DNA of 64,000 bases from Ceriagrion tenellum (taxonomy: Eukaryota; Arthropoda; Insecta; Odonata; Coenagrionidae): the NCBI GenBank assembly GCA_963169105.1, contig OY720633.1, positions 34,612,795-34,676,794 on the forward strand. The letters are read 5' to 3'. The notes below the pieces were generated by a model. The model made no database searches. It worked only from the letters and a program-made list of their open reading frames with translations, and was not told the origin of the DNA. Positions 11,430 to 21,396 of the stretch are shown here, piece by piece (the first letter of the stretch is position 1; each line of letters opens with the position of its first letter). The translations under genes and the position numbers were made by a program.

Positions 11430-12391
11430 ACATTATATGACATATAACTTAGTATGGAATTGGAGTACTGCTAACAAATTAAAGTTAAACACTGCAAAAA
11501 CACAAATATTATTGTTTAACCATGATTCCTCACAAAGTTTTGGTCAATTAACCCTAAAGAATGACAGTCTCATTCCAGCTGATAACAGTAGATTATTAGG
11601 TTTAATAATTGAAAATTCAGGAAACTGGTCTACATATGTCTCCAATTTAACTGGAAAGCTATCTGTAGTCTTGTATGGTATGAGATTTCTCAGAGAGACA
11701 ATATCTCAAGATGGACTATTGACTTTATATCACTAACTTTGTGAACAAAGCCAACTATGCAATTGAATTCTGGGGATCGGCCATAACACTCCTTAACAAA
11801 GTATTTCTTATACAAAAGAGGGTAATAAGAATCATTATGGGAAAATCAAAAACACACTGTAGACCACTATTTGTGGAATAAAGGCACCTCACAGTGCCAT
11901 GCCTATATATTTATAAATTATGTGTTTTAATTAAGGTTAACCTTCACAAATTACAGGTCAATAGTGATATTCATAATCACTTGAAAAGATCCCATTCAAG
12001 TTTACATGTCACCCTCCATAAACAAAAAAATAGCCTCTAGGAGCCCCATTGCTGTTGGCACTAAAATGTTTAATTTATTCCCCCAATATTTAAGATGTAC
12101 TACCCCAAAAAAAAAGTTCAAGGCTGGACTAAAAAAATATCTGGTAAATAAATGTTATTACAGCATACATGAGTTTTATAGCAAAGTTTAGTTGTTTTGT
12201 ATTATCATTGTATTTGTATTGTTCTATCTCAATTTTTGTCGTTTTTTTGTCATCAATTTTGAGTGCAGTGTATCTTGTATATTGATGGAGACATGTAATT
12301 CTTTGATCAATAACTTTGGACGTGTCTTATATCTATGCATTGATCTCTTTGACAAATGATCTTTAGACAAATAAAATTATTATTATTATTG
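11430..12391 (+). pseudogene. 5'-truncated non-LTR retrotransposon, 3' end of RT ORF
   Basis: The plus strand encodes WSTANKLKLNTAKTQILLF, then SRLLGLIIENSGNWS, the post-catalytic thumb region of a LINE reverse transcriptase. After stops and frame changes it gives IQKRVIRIIMGKSK and a C-terminal piece with FKAGLKKYLVNK near 12110. The reverse transcriptase catalytic YxDD motif lies upstream of the truncation. The copy ends in an AATAAAATTATTATTATT tail at about 12370-12391, as expected for the 3' end of a LINE. Jockey/CR1-like affiliation is inferred from the thumb sequence only. Confidence 0.65.
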
Positions 12392-13445
12392 TTAAATCAA
12401 AATGTGCCTTTATGATCATACACCCTCGAGGATGTATGAAGATTAACTCTCTCACTGCCAAGGGTAAGCTAATGTGCTAGCGGGAATCCTCGCCTTCCAC
12501 ACAAAAGCTATATATATATTAAAGTCCCACATAAGAAAGGCGGTGAGAGAATAATATCTTAAAAAGTTTAAAAAATGTATGCTTTGAAAAATGCTTTCCC
12601 TCTAAACAAAAGAAATTAACTGCTCTCCAGGCCAGTATCAGTTTTGTCCTAATAGGAAAGGATAATTGATAGAATAACATAGCAGGCTTGCTAAAATTGA
12701 TTCATTAACAGTATATAAAACACATGGGAAAGCACCATTGTACTGCTATCCAGCATGCTATGGTAAAGGGCCTTATCTCATCCCCATCCCCATATAAGCC
12801 TACTCGCACACCACAAACAGGAAATGAAATGTTACCCCTGTATGCTATCATTCAATCAATGAGCAACTAGATTGCAAAGGCATTTGCATACCTCAATCTC
12901 AAAGCTAACCAGAAGTTAAAAGAAGTTCTTGGGCTCAAAAATACTCCTGGTTGACATTTTTTTAACATTAAAAAAATATCAAGGGGTATATCACACAGAA
13001 ATTTCACCAAGATCACCATCAATTATCAATATAAAACAAACACTTGACCCAGTCATTAAATCTAAATTTGCACCCAGACAATGTCCCCTTCTGGATAGAT
13101 CCCCTGGAGGGGATAGCCACTCCCACTAGCCACAAGACTGTTTGAGGTTGCAACCTTATCTAACCCATAGAAAAACTTTAAATAGAAAATTTAGGCCAAA
13201 GGAGATGATTCAACCAGGTATCTAAAGACCTATCTAAAAGAAAACTACAAATGGATATAAAAATAAAATTTATCAACTTCAGCATACATTATTATCAACA
13301 AATACACTCACTTTAATAACATCAATCCCATACGTACTTCACAAGGCCACCCCAAAAGATTTTTCGGTCAATAGGTAGCATGACTTTTTGGCTCTTACTT
13401 CAGGCCCCTAATGAATCTACTCCACATAATTACTAGTGAAAAGAT
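12392..13445. other. Region downstream of OXSM, 3' UTR and spacer
   Basis: No further gene is seen. On the minus strand a weak poly(A) signal variant ATTAAA lies near 13312-13317, about 130 bases after the OXSM stop, and could end the transcript. Confidence 0.35.
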
Positions 13446-14765
13446 TTACACCTTAAATTCTTTAAAACAAAGTGTAGCATTAGTTCCACCAAAACCAAAT
13501 GAATTCTTTAAGGCAACTCTACCATGAGAATTTCCTCTTTCCCACAGTTGTTTACTCCCAACAACAAAATTTAAATTCTCAGCCACATCCTCCCCAACCA
13601 CATCTAAATTCAATGATGGGGGTAGATAAGCTGAATAAACTGCCATTACAGTGAATACAGATTCTAGAGCACCAGCAGCACCTAATAAATGTCCATGAGC
13701 TCCTTTAGTTGATGAAATTGATGGATAACCTCCTAGAAGCTTAATAGCTCTGCTTTCTGCTGCGTCACCCAAAGGTGTTGATGTTGCATGAGCATTAATG
13801 TATCCTACAGCATCTGGCTCCAGTCCTGCTTCTTTGAGAGCAGCTGTCATAGCACGGAGAGCACCTGCACCATCTGGAGGAGGAGCCGTGGCAGGCCCTG
13901 CATCACTAGACCTCCCATACCCAACAAGCTCAGAGTAGATGTGAGGAGCCCCTCGAGTAATTGCATGATCTAATTCTTCAAGTATTAGAGAACCTGAACC
14001 TTCAGCCATCACAAAACCATCTCTCTTTGCATCAAATGGTCTCGAGGCTTCTGCAGGACTAGAATGGGATCGTGTGCTGAGGGCTCGCATACGACTGAAG
14101 GCTGCAATTGACAGAGGTCCTATTGGAGCCTCAGTTCCACCACAAACCATTACGTCAGCCTCCCCATACTTGATAGCACGGAAAGCATCTCCAATAGCAT
14201 GGGCACCAGAGGCGCAAGCTGTTGATGTTGACAGATTTGGGCCCCACAAACCGAATCTTGAAGATACATAACCAGCAGGCATGTTGGGTAGGATTCGAGT
14301 GATGAAGTGTGGACTAACACGATTCAATGCCTTCACAGAGTGTATTTCTTCCAGATCTGGCATTCCTGCTCCAAATGCCACACCACTTTCTCGCTTGGCA
14401 TCATCTGTCTCAATTCTCAAAGCAGCATCTTGGATTGCTTCATCAGCTGCTATCAGAGCAAACAATGAAGCCAAAGACATAGACCTAATATCTCCCTTAG
14501 AAAATATTTTTTCAAGATTTAGCTGCCCAGGGAGAGAACCTCTAGGGATTCGACCAGCAACTTTGCATGAGAGACTTTTAAAGTCATCTTCCTCTAAGTT
14601 GACAATGCCACTCTTTCCATCTAAGAGCATTTCCCATGCCTTGTTTAAACCACACCCCAGAGGACAAACTACCCCCATTCCAGTGATTACCACTCTTCTT
14701 TGATTATTCTTTTGTATTTGAGATAGCCATCTCCCCAACTTCTGAGATGATACTCTTCCTACTCT
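13446..14765 (-). CDS. OXSM: OXSM exon 2 (catalytic domain)
   Basis: The exon is open from the acceptor at 14766 to the TAA at 13446-13448. It begins RVGRVSSQK, a basic stretch without acidic residues that extends a mitochondrial presequence, and then enters the thiolase-fold N-terminal half. No stops, frameshifts or missing catalytic residues are seen. Splice phase at the start is 0. Confidence 0.95.
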   Translation of the reverse strand, partial: RVGRVSSQKLGRWLSQIQKNNQRRVVITGMGVVCPLGCGLNKAWEMLLDGKSGIVNLEEDDFKSLSCKVAGRIPRGSLPGQLNLEKIFSKGDIRSMSLASLFALIAADEAIQDAALRIETDDAKRESGVAFGAGMPDLEEIHSVKALNRVSPHFITRILPNMPAGYVSSRFGLWGPNLSTSTACASGAHAIGDAFRAIKYGEADVMVCGGTEAPIGPLSIAAFSRMRALSTRSHSSPAEASRPFDAKRDGFVMAEGSGSLILEELDHAITRGAPHIYSELVGYGRSSDAGPATAPPPDGAGALRAMTAALKEAGLEPDAVGYINAHATSTPLGDAAESRAIKLLGGYPSISSTKGAHGHLLGAAGALESVFTVMAVYSAYLPPSLNLDVVGEDVAENLNFVVGSKQLWERGNSHGRVALKNSFGFGGTNATLCFKEFKV

Positions 14766-17700
14766 CTGAAAAATTAAATAATTTAGAAATAAATCAATTA
14801 GGAATAGGATGTATGAAAATTATAAATTCCAACAAAAGTAAGGAGCATTCAAAGGGCCATTTTTTGACACCATTAGAACAAAAACAGGCCTATTTTTTTT
14901 TTAGAAATAGTTCATTCAAATATTCTAAGGCATAAATAAAAAGAACAACCCTACATTTTCTAGCTTCTATGTTATTACAGGTATCAAGAGCAGTTGAGGA
15001 CAAGCAGGTTAAGCTAATGACATCTAAATGAATAATGTTCCCATTCAAATATGACCCCACCAAGAACAAGGCCAAATGACTTTTTTGGTACTTAGTAGGT
15101 TTAGCTGAACAGGGTAAACAACTTAGCCCAAGCCACCAAAGTTTCATTACTACCAATCCTGACTCAAAGTAAGCTTCATGCTATCATCTATTAAACATAA
15201 TTTAAAGGTACTGCGTGAATACATATTGATAGACGTTTCTGTTGTTCAGTTCAGCAAATCACTCCGAGGTGAAACATAATGTAGTGAAATTCTGAAAGAG
15301 TTGAATGGTAATTGCAATTCAGCAAGTCAACAGAGGTCAATTCTATTTAAATAATTCCAAAAAATTCAATTCAGTAAAACATTAACCATCTGGAGAAAGA
15401 GAATTCATGTTTTCAATCCCATTACCCTATACATGCTACAGTGACATAACCAATACATAATTATTTTTTTCAGAAATGTTCAATTGTTAGATATTTCATA
15501 CTTGGTTAACACTTTTGCTGTGGCCTGGTCTCCCGATCATGAGGCTTACCATGCGGCTGAAAAGTGAATTGCCCGCACGTAACTCTTCCTCAAGTAATAT
15601 ATTCCATAGAAGAAAGTCATGATATACATATTTATACCTGTTTTTTAATTACTTGAAGATTAAGAAACATTTAAAACATTTTCTGTGTATTGTGTATTTA
15701 AAAGCACCACCAAGCCATCTCCCTTCAAGGGGAATTTCGAGGGGGGTTTATGCAAACAATGAGATGTTTGGCGTGAACATCTTGTTCACATAAACCCCCC
15801 TCAAAATTCGCCTTGAAGGAAGATGGCTTAGTGGTATAACTGGCTCACACACCTGACCGGCAATTGGGAGATCCGGGTTCAAATCCCGGACAAGTCAAAT
15901 GATTTTTTCATGGTGAATTTCAACCCTGGTGTATATGCACCCGTGCGAGTGACTTCGTACCACATCATTTGGTTATACAATGATTGGAAAGCAGAAGATT
16001 GTTCTCTGCCTCATTTTTTCCGGAGAAATGCTTCAATATTTTCAGAAGGTAAATGAAAATGCTATTTCAGTTGTTACATAAGGGTAGAATCCCAAAAACC
16101 AGAAAAAAAAATGTATCAGGGACATTCAGGATAGGCTACCTGGCAAGCATATCCCTGGCAATGCTTTTCATCTCTACTTAGCTTGCAATGGTTTCCAGTA
16201 ACAACCCAGAACTGACCACAAAAAGGTGGCCATGCCTTGAGCTCAACTCGTGCCCAACCTAACCTCCCAACCAAAATGGTCACTCATTGCGTCTATTATG
16301 AATTGTTTTCCCCTTGTACTGGTGGATTTTGGTCATGTGCACTCTCTCTGAAATAATTATTTAGATTATCTTTTCTCTGTTCTGTCTTTCATAGACTACA
16401 GCAGATGCATCCTTCAAGGGATGAACATTTCTCTCATCAGCTTGAGTGTGTACTGGAACCTTAAAGAATGTTGACGATTCCAATCCTGTTAAGTTGGTGG
16501 CAAGGTTTCAGATGTCCTTCTCAGTTTAACTGAGGGAAGGTAGAGGCTTAGTCACTATAACAGTTTCCCAAGATACTGTTTCACTCTCTATAAATTTTGA
16601 TAATGTTTCACTCTCTATATTAATTGAGGCACTTCAAAGTTTCTCACTGCATTGTTTTTTGTTTTTGTAGATCGAACATGAAGAATTTGGCTGATCACTT
16701 TCTCTCACACTCTTCCAACCAGTTTTCATTCATGTGAGCATGTTTTCATGATGACATCAGCAAGTGCCACATTGTGATATTAAATCGACAATTTTCAGAG
16801 GGTCTTCTCTGTAATACCTAGAGGAGGAACCAAGTGTAACAAGTGTTGAGTTTGAATTCAGTAAGGTCTTGATTTAATCAGAAATCACATATATTAGTGC
16901 ATACTGCATATTAGTGAATATATATGACTAACAATGTCAGTTATTCTGAAGGATTCTCTAATGACAACCATAGACACAAAATTCTAGAGGCTGCTGTAAT
17001 CCATCTGGCATTGCTAGTCTTTTTGGTGACTGTTCAGTTATGCTATTCAGGAATTTTCCAGATGCAACTGCTCATAGCACATCTATTCAGTACTTGATCC
17101 ATTTCATCTTCCAGGATTCCAGCCACGTCATTGTTTTCCATCAAGGTTTCTCCTCCAATCCTGGAGCTGTCTTTGACCTGAAGATGCTTTCAGGATAAGG
17201 GGAGAAACCATGTTGGAAAAACAATGACGTGGCTGGAATTCCAGAAGAAGAATGGATTAAGTACCCATTTGCCACTGTAATCTTAGAGAGATCTATTGAG
17301 TACGTTTGATAGCTAGTTCTTTCAGCAATAAATACATCAGGGTGATCAGCTGGAATAGATTCAAAGTTGACAATATGTCGGTCTTTACAGCTTTGGATTT
17401 GCTTCCCAATTTGATGAGTGTAGCCAGTAGATTCAGCTTTAACTCCACACAAATAAGTGATATGGTGTCAGAGTGGGAGCTAGCTAAATGTAACTATGGA
17501 ACATTACCAACTGTTTCATTCACAAGATGGTTATCTCAAAATTCCGTCCAGAAAGTACTCAGCAGTAAAACCATTCCAGTAAATGCTGGAGCATTATTTT
17601 ACTGCTATTCCCATTTTGACACTAATGCCATGCACACACTACTAAAAAGGTTACAGCAATTGTGTGGGCATCAAATACCTTGCCCACAACGTGATTGCCA

Positions 17701-20398
17701 GGTACCCTGTCAGATTTATGAAGCCTTAGTAGCATAGAGCAGGTAAGCCACAGGTCAGAAGTTTGAATCCTAGCATTGGTGAAACAAAACTACTTGCCTA
17801 TTAGCCATGTGTGTGAGCCTCGTTCCTCTGCTGTGTGTGTTTCAGTGTTCTGGAGATCCTTGCGATTTTTGCTACATTTCTTTTCAGAGTTTTTCACCTC
17901 CTTACTTTCATTTCCTCTCTGCATAAAACTGTCCTGAGAAAGGGTGTGTGAAAAAGTAAGGACCAAAAAAAACTACATTGAAAGGGAGGTAGTCATTGAT
18001 GGCACTGACGACATTGTCGTAATAAACTTGCAAGATGACAATGATTCAAGAGAAAGTGAATGTGAGTCGGGTTAGACTAAAAAAATAACTTATACTAAAT
18101 GCATTTTGTAAATATTTTTCTGGCGTGTTTAAGAGCAAAAGCAATTATGCCCAATATCATGGAATTATTTACTGTGCATAGCAATACTTGCCAGTCACCT
18201 GTTGATGCCTAAAGAGCCATTACGCATCGTGTCAGTGAAATGGATAAGTGCAATTTTCTATCCACATAATAAAATCCATCCACTATACCTCGCCAGAGAT
18301 GGCCGTTTATTTTTGGCTTAATTATTTACTACAAGTACCTTTTGCAAATGCAAAAGGATTTGATTTTAATGCATATCGTTAATTATTTGTAGAAAATAGA
18401 TAGCATTCATTAAGGAATTCCATGCCAACAATTGGTATCATGTGCGCAGCAGTTAGAGGTGAAATTTCTTTTTGGCAAAGTAGTTTGGTTCCCCTGTCTC
18501 ATTCTCAGCCATGTCCCCGCAAACCTTCCCCTCCATCCATTCACTTCACTCCCTCCACTTTACCTTTCCCCTCCACTGCGCAGAAGTGCACCATTCTTTT
18601 GCTACTGCTATAAGAGTCAGAAACTTGGAGTGACAGAGAGGAACCTCTTAAACTAATATATGACCAGCTAGAACACTTAGTAGAAGTATTGAAAAATATG
18701 GTAATTCAGATACAAGAAGTAATTCAATTCAGTTATTACATAAGATTTCAAATTTACAGTATTTGGTTCTTCTGCGATTCTAGAATATTGCACTTGCCAA
18801 GACTGACTGGGATTCAGGGTCACTACGAATTTCCAGTATTCTGCTCAAGATATTTTGGCATTTACAAGGGGAAAAGTGATGCCGCACCAAATAATTCCCT
18901 TTAAGATTCAAAACAACTGATTAGTACTTGTGAGTCCAAGTTGAAAGGCAGCATATGAAGAAGAAAAAAAATGCCAGAAGAAACTGCAAAAGATGCATGG
19001 CTAACAGCAGAAAATGAAATGCCATGACTGATGAAAAATATGATTACAAAATTTATTAGAAAATACACACAGAAATGGGAGTTAGACTCATCAGCTTGAA
19101 CAAACTGGACTCTAGTTTTGGCATTCTTTTAGACATAGGAACTGTTGTGCACAACAAATGAAAATGTCTTGAAACAGGGATGCATTATTATAGGAAGCTT
19201 TTACTATACAGACTTAGATGGCTTGGAGATGTTCAGTGAAACAATAGACAGTCAAATGCTACTCAGCACAAAAGCTTTTGTAAAATACTATGCTTTCGAC
19301 ACCTGCTCCATTTCATAATGCAGTACTAAGATGCTGTATTTCACATTTGACAGTAAGTGTTCAGATCTTACTGACAGTGGCAACATCCATTGCTAGTTGT
19401 GAAAGATCATTTAGTAAGTTGAAATTTATCCTGTTCTAGCTGAGATCATCTGTGGGACAAAAAAGATTGTCAACCTTGGCTTTGCTGGGTGAGAAGCTGG
19501 AGGTTACTGGAGGAGTTTCGATGAGGGGTCCCTCATCGAAATATCTACCAAATCTACTTAAGTCAAGCAAAGGTGGGACCCCTCATCGAAATATCTTCCG
19601 TATTTTTTAGTATTAAGTAATTCCGCATTAATTTTCTATATGCATCCTTGCTTACAGATTCTATACTCGATTACTCAATTACATCATCAAGTACTATTAT
19701 GCGTTAGTTATTTTAATTTTTAGTTATCCAAAAGAGATGCCACAAAATGCAGGTTGACATGCTCTAAAACTGAAAAATTTCCGATAAGACATGACAGACC
19801 CGTGGCTCACACCTTAATTTTCAGGAGGGGCGGGCTCAAGGTGGCACAAAACCTGACTTATTCTCAGGGCGCTAAAAACCCTTACTACGCTTCTGCATCA
19901 AGGGGTAGACTTTGCTACCAAAATAAAACATTGTGGAAGTCATATGGCAATAACAATTAAGTTTCCCAAGACAAATAACTGACACAACAGCAGTTCAATG
20001 TACAATACTACAGTACTGTAGCTGTCATGTATACTGGCATAATTATGCATAGAGGCTGATAAAAGAAAGGAAGAACCAAAACTCAAACAATCAATCACAT
20101 GTTAGTGGTTATGGAGACATAATAGGAGACGGGGATGGAAGAAGAGTGAGTCGGTAAGGAGAACCTTGAGAATCAAGACGACTAACTGATCCAAAAATAA
20201 ATCAATGTATGTTGGCAAATGATTTGGAATCACACATTAACATACATATACCTATCGAGTTATCAAGCTGATTCACTAGAATATACGCAACGGACGCATA
20301 ACTCTGACCAAATAATGCGACGATTTATTTTATTTTGATTAACATCTCACAGCCTTAAACAAAGTATGAAACAATTTAAGACTGAGAGGTTTCCACAT
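13446..20398 (-). CDS. OXSM: OXSM: mitochondrial 3-oxoacyl-ACP synthase (KAS)
   Basis: This is the condensing enzyme of mitochondrial type II fatty acid synthesis, which extends acyl-ACP by two carbons with malonyl-ACP in the matrix. I model two coding exons, 20351-20398 and 13446-14765, for 455 residues, close to the family's usual length. Exon 2 carries the whole catalytic domain: RRVVITGMG at the start, the nucleophile Cys200 in TACASGAHA, His342 in NAHATSTPLGD, Lys370 and His375 in KGAHGH, and the glycine-rich end SFGFGGTNAT. That is the Cys-His-His set of KAS I/II enzymes. Exon 2 alone has no ATG at its start. An acceptor TTTTTCAG precedes 14765, and the only fitting upstream exon I found encodes MWKPLSLKLFHTLFKA. 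The gene is divergent to SGK3. The catalytic exon is certain and the first exon is inferred. Confidence 0.85.
15706..15990 (+). mobile_element. tRNA-derived SINE with an inverted 5' partner
   Basis: At 15821-15895 the sequence has a tRNA-like A box (TGGCTTAGTGGTATAACTGG) and a perfect T-arm with B box (CCGGGTTCAAATCCCGG). There are no pairing acceptor ends, so it is a SINE head rather than a tRNA gene. The 48 bases at 15787-15835 reappear inverted at 15706-15753, with AAACCCCCCTC in both. A non-tRNA body follows to about 15990. It lies in the OXSM intron. Confidence 0.6.
17108..17246. mobile_element. Foldback repeat, PLE-terminus-like
   Basis: Inverted arms lie at 17108-17153 and 17200-17246 (shared AGCCACGTCATTGTT and its complement). 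Between and within them the plus strand has CTGAAGATG (17178-17186), a hairpin TGCTTTCAGGA, then GAAACCATGTTGG from 17204 and an A-rich run. This is the same order of blocks as in the Penelope-containing foldback at 5.7-6.7 kb. Confidence 0.5.
17720..17790 (+). mobile_element. Weak tRNA-like SINE head
   Basis: The sequence has TTAGTAGCATAGAGCAGG, resembling an A box, and AGTTTGAATCC, resembling a B box, at about tRNA spacing. The ends are undefined and no target duplication was found. Confidence 0.3.
18950..19515 (+). pseudogene. hAT transposase C-terminal (dimerisation) fragment
   Basis: Plus-strand translation near 19370-19490 gives LLTVATSIASCERSFSKLKF, a stop, then LRSSVGQKRLSTLALL. ERSFSKLK followed by LRS-h--RL--LALL is the hAT dimerisation block (family knowledge, of the ZMYM-like type). 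Upstream, DLDGLEMFSET fits the spacer seen in such proteins. Stops and frame changes make it a relic. A palindrome TTTCGATGAGGGGTCCCTCA follows at about 19515. Confidence 0.55.
20351..20398 (-). CDS. OXSM: OXSM exon 1 (proposed mitochondrial presequence)
   Basis: ATG at 20398-20396 opens MWKPLSLKLFHTLFKA, followed by the donor GTGAGA at 20350. The phase is 0, matching exon 2. The peptide is basic, hydrophobic and free of acidic residues, as expected for matrix import. No in-frame ATG precedes it in the open frame. The 5585-bp intron and the lack of transcript evidence keep this an inference. Confidence 0.6.
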
Positions 20399-21321
20399 AC
20401 GACAAAGCTCCAGCAGAAAAGGTAGAACATGGATAAAATAGAATAGATGAAGTAGAACGCATGAATGAAACGAAATGAACGAAACAGTTGCTGTGGGAGG
20501 GCCGGCATTGTAAACAATGATTTTAGAGGCCACTTTCCGTCGGTGTCCGGCTACATTCTCGTGATTTCACTGGGGACGACCGAATTTCAGCAGCAGACAA
20601 AAACACACCAACAGAATTGTAGAATATAACAGCGACATGGAATATTGATGCAAACTGTTGTCAACGTAATGCTACTAATCAAGCCATGAAGAAAAACAAT
20701 ATACATTGACTGTTATCGTAAGGCACCTCGCCGCTTAGATAATGTATGTAAAATTTGTTGAACAAGAACTTTTCCTTACCCAACGATGATTTGCATTCCA
20801 ACATTTCCGAAAGATATTCATGAGGCTAAAACTCTAAAATAAGTTTCCCGGTTCTCGAGCGGCAAATGCAAACAGACGAAGCAAGACGAAATATTTCCAG
20901 GCCGATATTCATCAAGTAATAGACAACAGAAAATCGCTATTTGTATAAGCCCGTGAAATCCTAGTCAAAACGGGTGGAAATGAGTAATCGACTGATATTA
21001 CTGAGTGATGATCGTCCGCTGCAGTGGTAAGCTCTTCAGTATCTGTATCAACTTATATTTCTCGTCTCAGCAAAGCGAACTAAGAAATTCTCGTTATCGG
21101 TTCTAATTGAATCCCGTTTGTTAATTACTTGAGCAGTAATCTGTACGTAGCGATTTAGTAGCTCTTAGCTTTATCGCGCTCTTAGTTAATGTGACGAAGT
21201 CATAAGGTTCCGCCTTCCTCTCGACACTCAGTTATATATGCTAATGAAGCAAGTTATTAATGAGCAACCCTTTTTCTTACAGCTTATGTTGTTAGATGCT
21301 CAGTAGTACGTCTTAGTGATA
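20399..21321. promoter_or_regulatory. Presumed bidirectional promoter between OXSM and SGK3
   Basis: This 923-base interval separates the proposed ATG of OXSM (minus) from the ATG of SGK3 (plus). It contains CpG-bearing segments such as TTCTCGAGCGGC, absent from the surrounding AT-rich DNA. No TATA box at a clear position is evident. It should hold both 5' UTRs. Shared regulation is inferred from the head-to-head layout. Confidence 0.4.
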
Positions 21322-21396
21322 ATGTGCTCCGGAAAAGAAGTCGTAGCCATATCAGTGAATGATGCAGAAACTCGGGAAAAAAATAAGAAATTCACG
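21322..21396 (+). CDS. SGK3: SGK3 exon 1
   Basis: It encodes MCSGKEVVAISVNDAETREK and then NKKFT, the lead-in to the PX domain. The donor is ACG|GCAAGT, a GC donor. Joining FT to VYKVLV at exon 2 in phase 0 reproduces the family's conserved FTVYKV junction, which fixes this splice. Confidence 0.75.

Noticed and set aside
13788..14703. Plus-strand open frames over the OXSM exon
   Set aside because: They are antisense shadows of the conserved KAS coding sequence.
15821..15895. tRNA gene
   Set aside because: The T-arm and both promoter boxes are present but the two ends do not pair as an acceptor stem, and a non-tRNA body follows. It is a SINE head.
20339..20533. 64-residue frame starting upstream of the OXSM presequence
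   Set aside because: The apparent start codon is GTG; the first ATG in that frame is at 20398.
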